Positions 5,323-6,329 of a DNA stretch of 6,329 nucleotides are shown here, piece after piece. Source of the stretch: an uncultured Bacteroidota bacterium (GTDB lineage Bacteria; Bacteroidota; Bacteroidia; Chitinophagales; Chitinophagaceae); NCBI GenBank assembly GCA_903825095.1, contig CAIJZF010000308.1:1-6329 (forward strand). The letters are read 5' to 3'. The translations under genes and the position numbers were made by a program. Position 1 is the stretch's first letter, and every line of letters begins with the position of its first letter. The notes under the pieces were generated by a model that was given only the letters and a program-made list of their open reading frames with translations, was not told the origin of the DNA and searched no databases.

Positions 5323-6329
5323 CTAAACTTTTGCAGTTTTAACCGTCTTGATAATTCTAGCGGCAACCTTATAAGGATCAGCTGCAGAATTTGGGCGACG
5401 ATCTTCCAACCATCCTTTCCATCCTTTTTCTACTGCGCCAATTGGGATACGAATGGAGGCACCTCTGTCAGAAACACCGAAAGAGAAATCATGAATAGAA
5501 GCTGTTTCATGTTTACCAGTTAAACGTAAATGGTTGTCTGCTCCATAGACTTCAATATGTTCTTTAACAAATGGGCGGAAGGATTCGCAAATAATATCAT
5601 AAGTTTCTTTCTTACCACAAGTTCTTAAAGTAGTGTTAGAGAAGTTGGCATGCATTCCAGAACCATTCCAATCTAAGGTACCTAATGGTTTACAATGCCA
5701 GTTAATAGATACGCCGTAAGTTTCACCTATTCTTTCTAATAAGTAACGTGCAATCCAAATTTGATCTCCTGCTTCTTTAGCCCCTTTTGAAAAAATTTGA
5801 AATTCCCATTGTCCTGCAGCTACTTCTGCATTAATACCTTCTATGTTCAAACCCGCGTCAATACAAGCGTCTAGATGTTCTTCTACTATATTTCTTCCGT
5901 AAGCATTGTTCGCGCCTACTGAACAATAATAAGGACCTTGAGGACCTGGGTAACCACCTTCTGGGAAACCTAATGGCTTATCAGTGGCGGGATTCCATAA
6001 AAAATATTCTTGTTCAAAACCAAACCAAAAATCATTATCATCATCTTCGATAGTCGCTCTTCCATTGCTTGGATGTGGGGTGCCATCTGAACTTAATACT
6101 TCACACATCACTAAGTAAGCATCTCTACGTCCTGGATCCTTACAAATAAAAACTGGTTTTAATAAACAGTCACTTGATCCACCTGGTGCTTGTTCTGTAG
6201 AAGAACCATCAAAACACCACATATCGCAATCTGCTAATTTGCCACTGAAGTTTTTTTCAATTTTTGTTTTACTTCTTAAAGATTGAGTTGGTTTGTAACC
6301 ATCTAGCCAGATGTACTCTAGTTTTGAAA
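5323..6329 (-). CDS. glnII: Glutamine synthetase, type II (eukaryotic-like GSII), 5' end beyond the window
   Basis: This enzyme catalyses the same ATP-dependent glutamate-to-glutamine reaction, in the compact class shared with eukaryotes. The frame is open from the right edge to a TAG at 5323-5325, giving 334 visible residues; GSII of this kind is about 340, so only the first few codons are missing. An ATG at 6222 is not the real start: the 35 residues upstream of it read SKLEYIWLDGYKPTQS and onward, the normal GSII beta-grasp N-terminus. Numbering from the first complete codon, FDGSST is at 39-44, FGFEQEYF at 102-109 (metal-binding Glu105 and Glu107), NAEVAAGQWE at 166-175, NGSGMHANFS at 221-230 (His226), HLRLTGKHET at 266-275, DRGASIRIP at 287-295 and EDRRPNSAADPY at 308-319. 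All the expected substrate and metal motifs are present. The end TAKV is followed by a strong terminator. The promoter lies outside the window. Confidence 0.95.
   Translation of the reverse strand, partial: SKLEYIWLDGYKPTQSLRSKTKIEKNFSGKLADCDMWCFDGSSTEQAPGGSSDCLLKPVFICKDPGRRDAYLVMCEVLSSDGTPHPSNGRATIEDDDNDFWFGFEQEYFLWNPATDKPLGFPEGGYPGPQGPYYCSVGANNAYGRNIVEEHLDACIDAGLNIEGINAEVAAGQWEFQIFSKGAKEAGDQIWIARYLLERIGETYGVSINWHCKPLGTLDWNGSGMHANFSNTTLRTCGKKETYDIICESFRPFVKEHIEVYGADNHLRLTGKHETASIHDFSFGVSDRGASIRIPIGAVEKGWKGWLEDRRPNSAADPYKVAARIIKTVKTAKV

Noticed and set aside
6220..6222. ATG at 6222 (minus strand) as the start of the type II glutamine synthetase
   Set aside because: The same frame continues to the window edge and encodes the conserved N-terminal beta-grasp segment (KLEYIWLDG and onward), so the true start lies beyond base 6329.
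1..6329. A novel multi-gene system (defence, mobile element, secondary metabolism, CRISPR)
   Set aside because: All five genes belong to well-known housekeeping families, and no repeat array, transposase, integrase, toxin-antitoxin pair or structured RNA gene is visible on either strand.

Overview
The window is about 6.3 kb of AT-rich chromosomal DNA that looks like a member of the Bacteroidota, most likely in or near the Chitinophagaceae. The evidence is the protein sequences, the weak or absent Shine-Dalgarno sites, two matches to the Bacteroidota -7 promoter element TAnnTTTG at the expected distance from start codons, and the side-by-side type III and eukaryotic-type (type II) glutamine synthetases. 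This taxonomic call is from recalled family resemblance, not a database search.

Layout. Bases 1-121 are a T/A-rich leader with a probable promoter. The plus strand then carries efp (elongation factor P), a strong terminator, a short A/T-rich gap holding a perfect 12-bp palindrome, and the accB-accC pair, which supplies the biotin carrier and biotin carboxylase of acetyl-CoA carboxylase. The efp-accB-accC order is known in many bacteria. A 296-bp convergent intergenic region follows. It holds an imperfect hairpin and a terminator for accC, a GC-rich palindromic REP-like element, and a second, related terminator serving the opposite strand. The minus strand then carries a full-length type III glutamine synthetase with its own promoter and, upstream of it, a type II glutamine synthetase that runs off the right edge. 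A long-stemmed terminator separates the two.

Function. The left half is housekeeping: relief of ribosome stalling, and the first committed step of fatty acid synthesis. The right half is ammonium assimilation by two unrelated-looking glutamine synthetase families encoded in tandem but probably transcribed separately. I see no tRNA, rRNA, CRISPR, transposase, phage or defence gene. No new multi-gene system is visible.

The most notable point is the EF-P: its modification loop carries arginine at the position normally held by the modified lysine, in a context (NKTAR) like the rhamnosylated EF-P proteins of Pseudomonas (NKSGR). The other points worth a look are the REP-like element bracketed by two near-copies of a terminator, and the paired glutamine synthetases.
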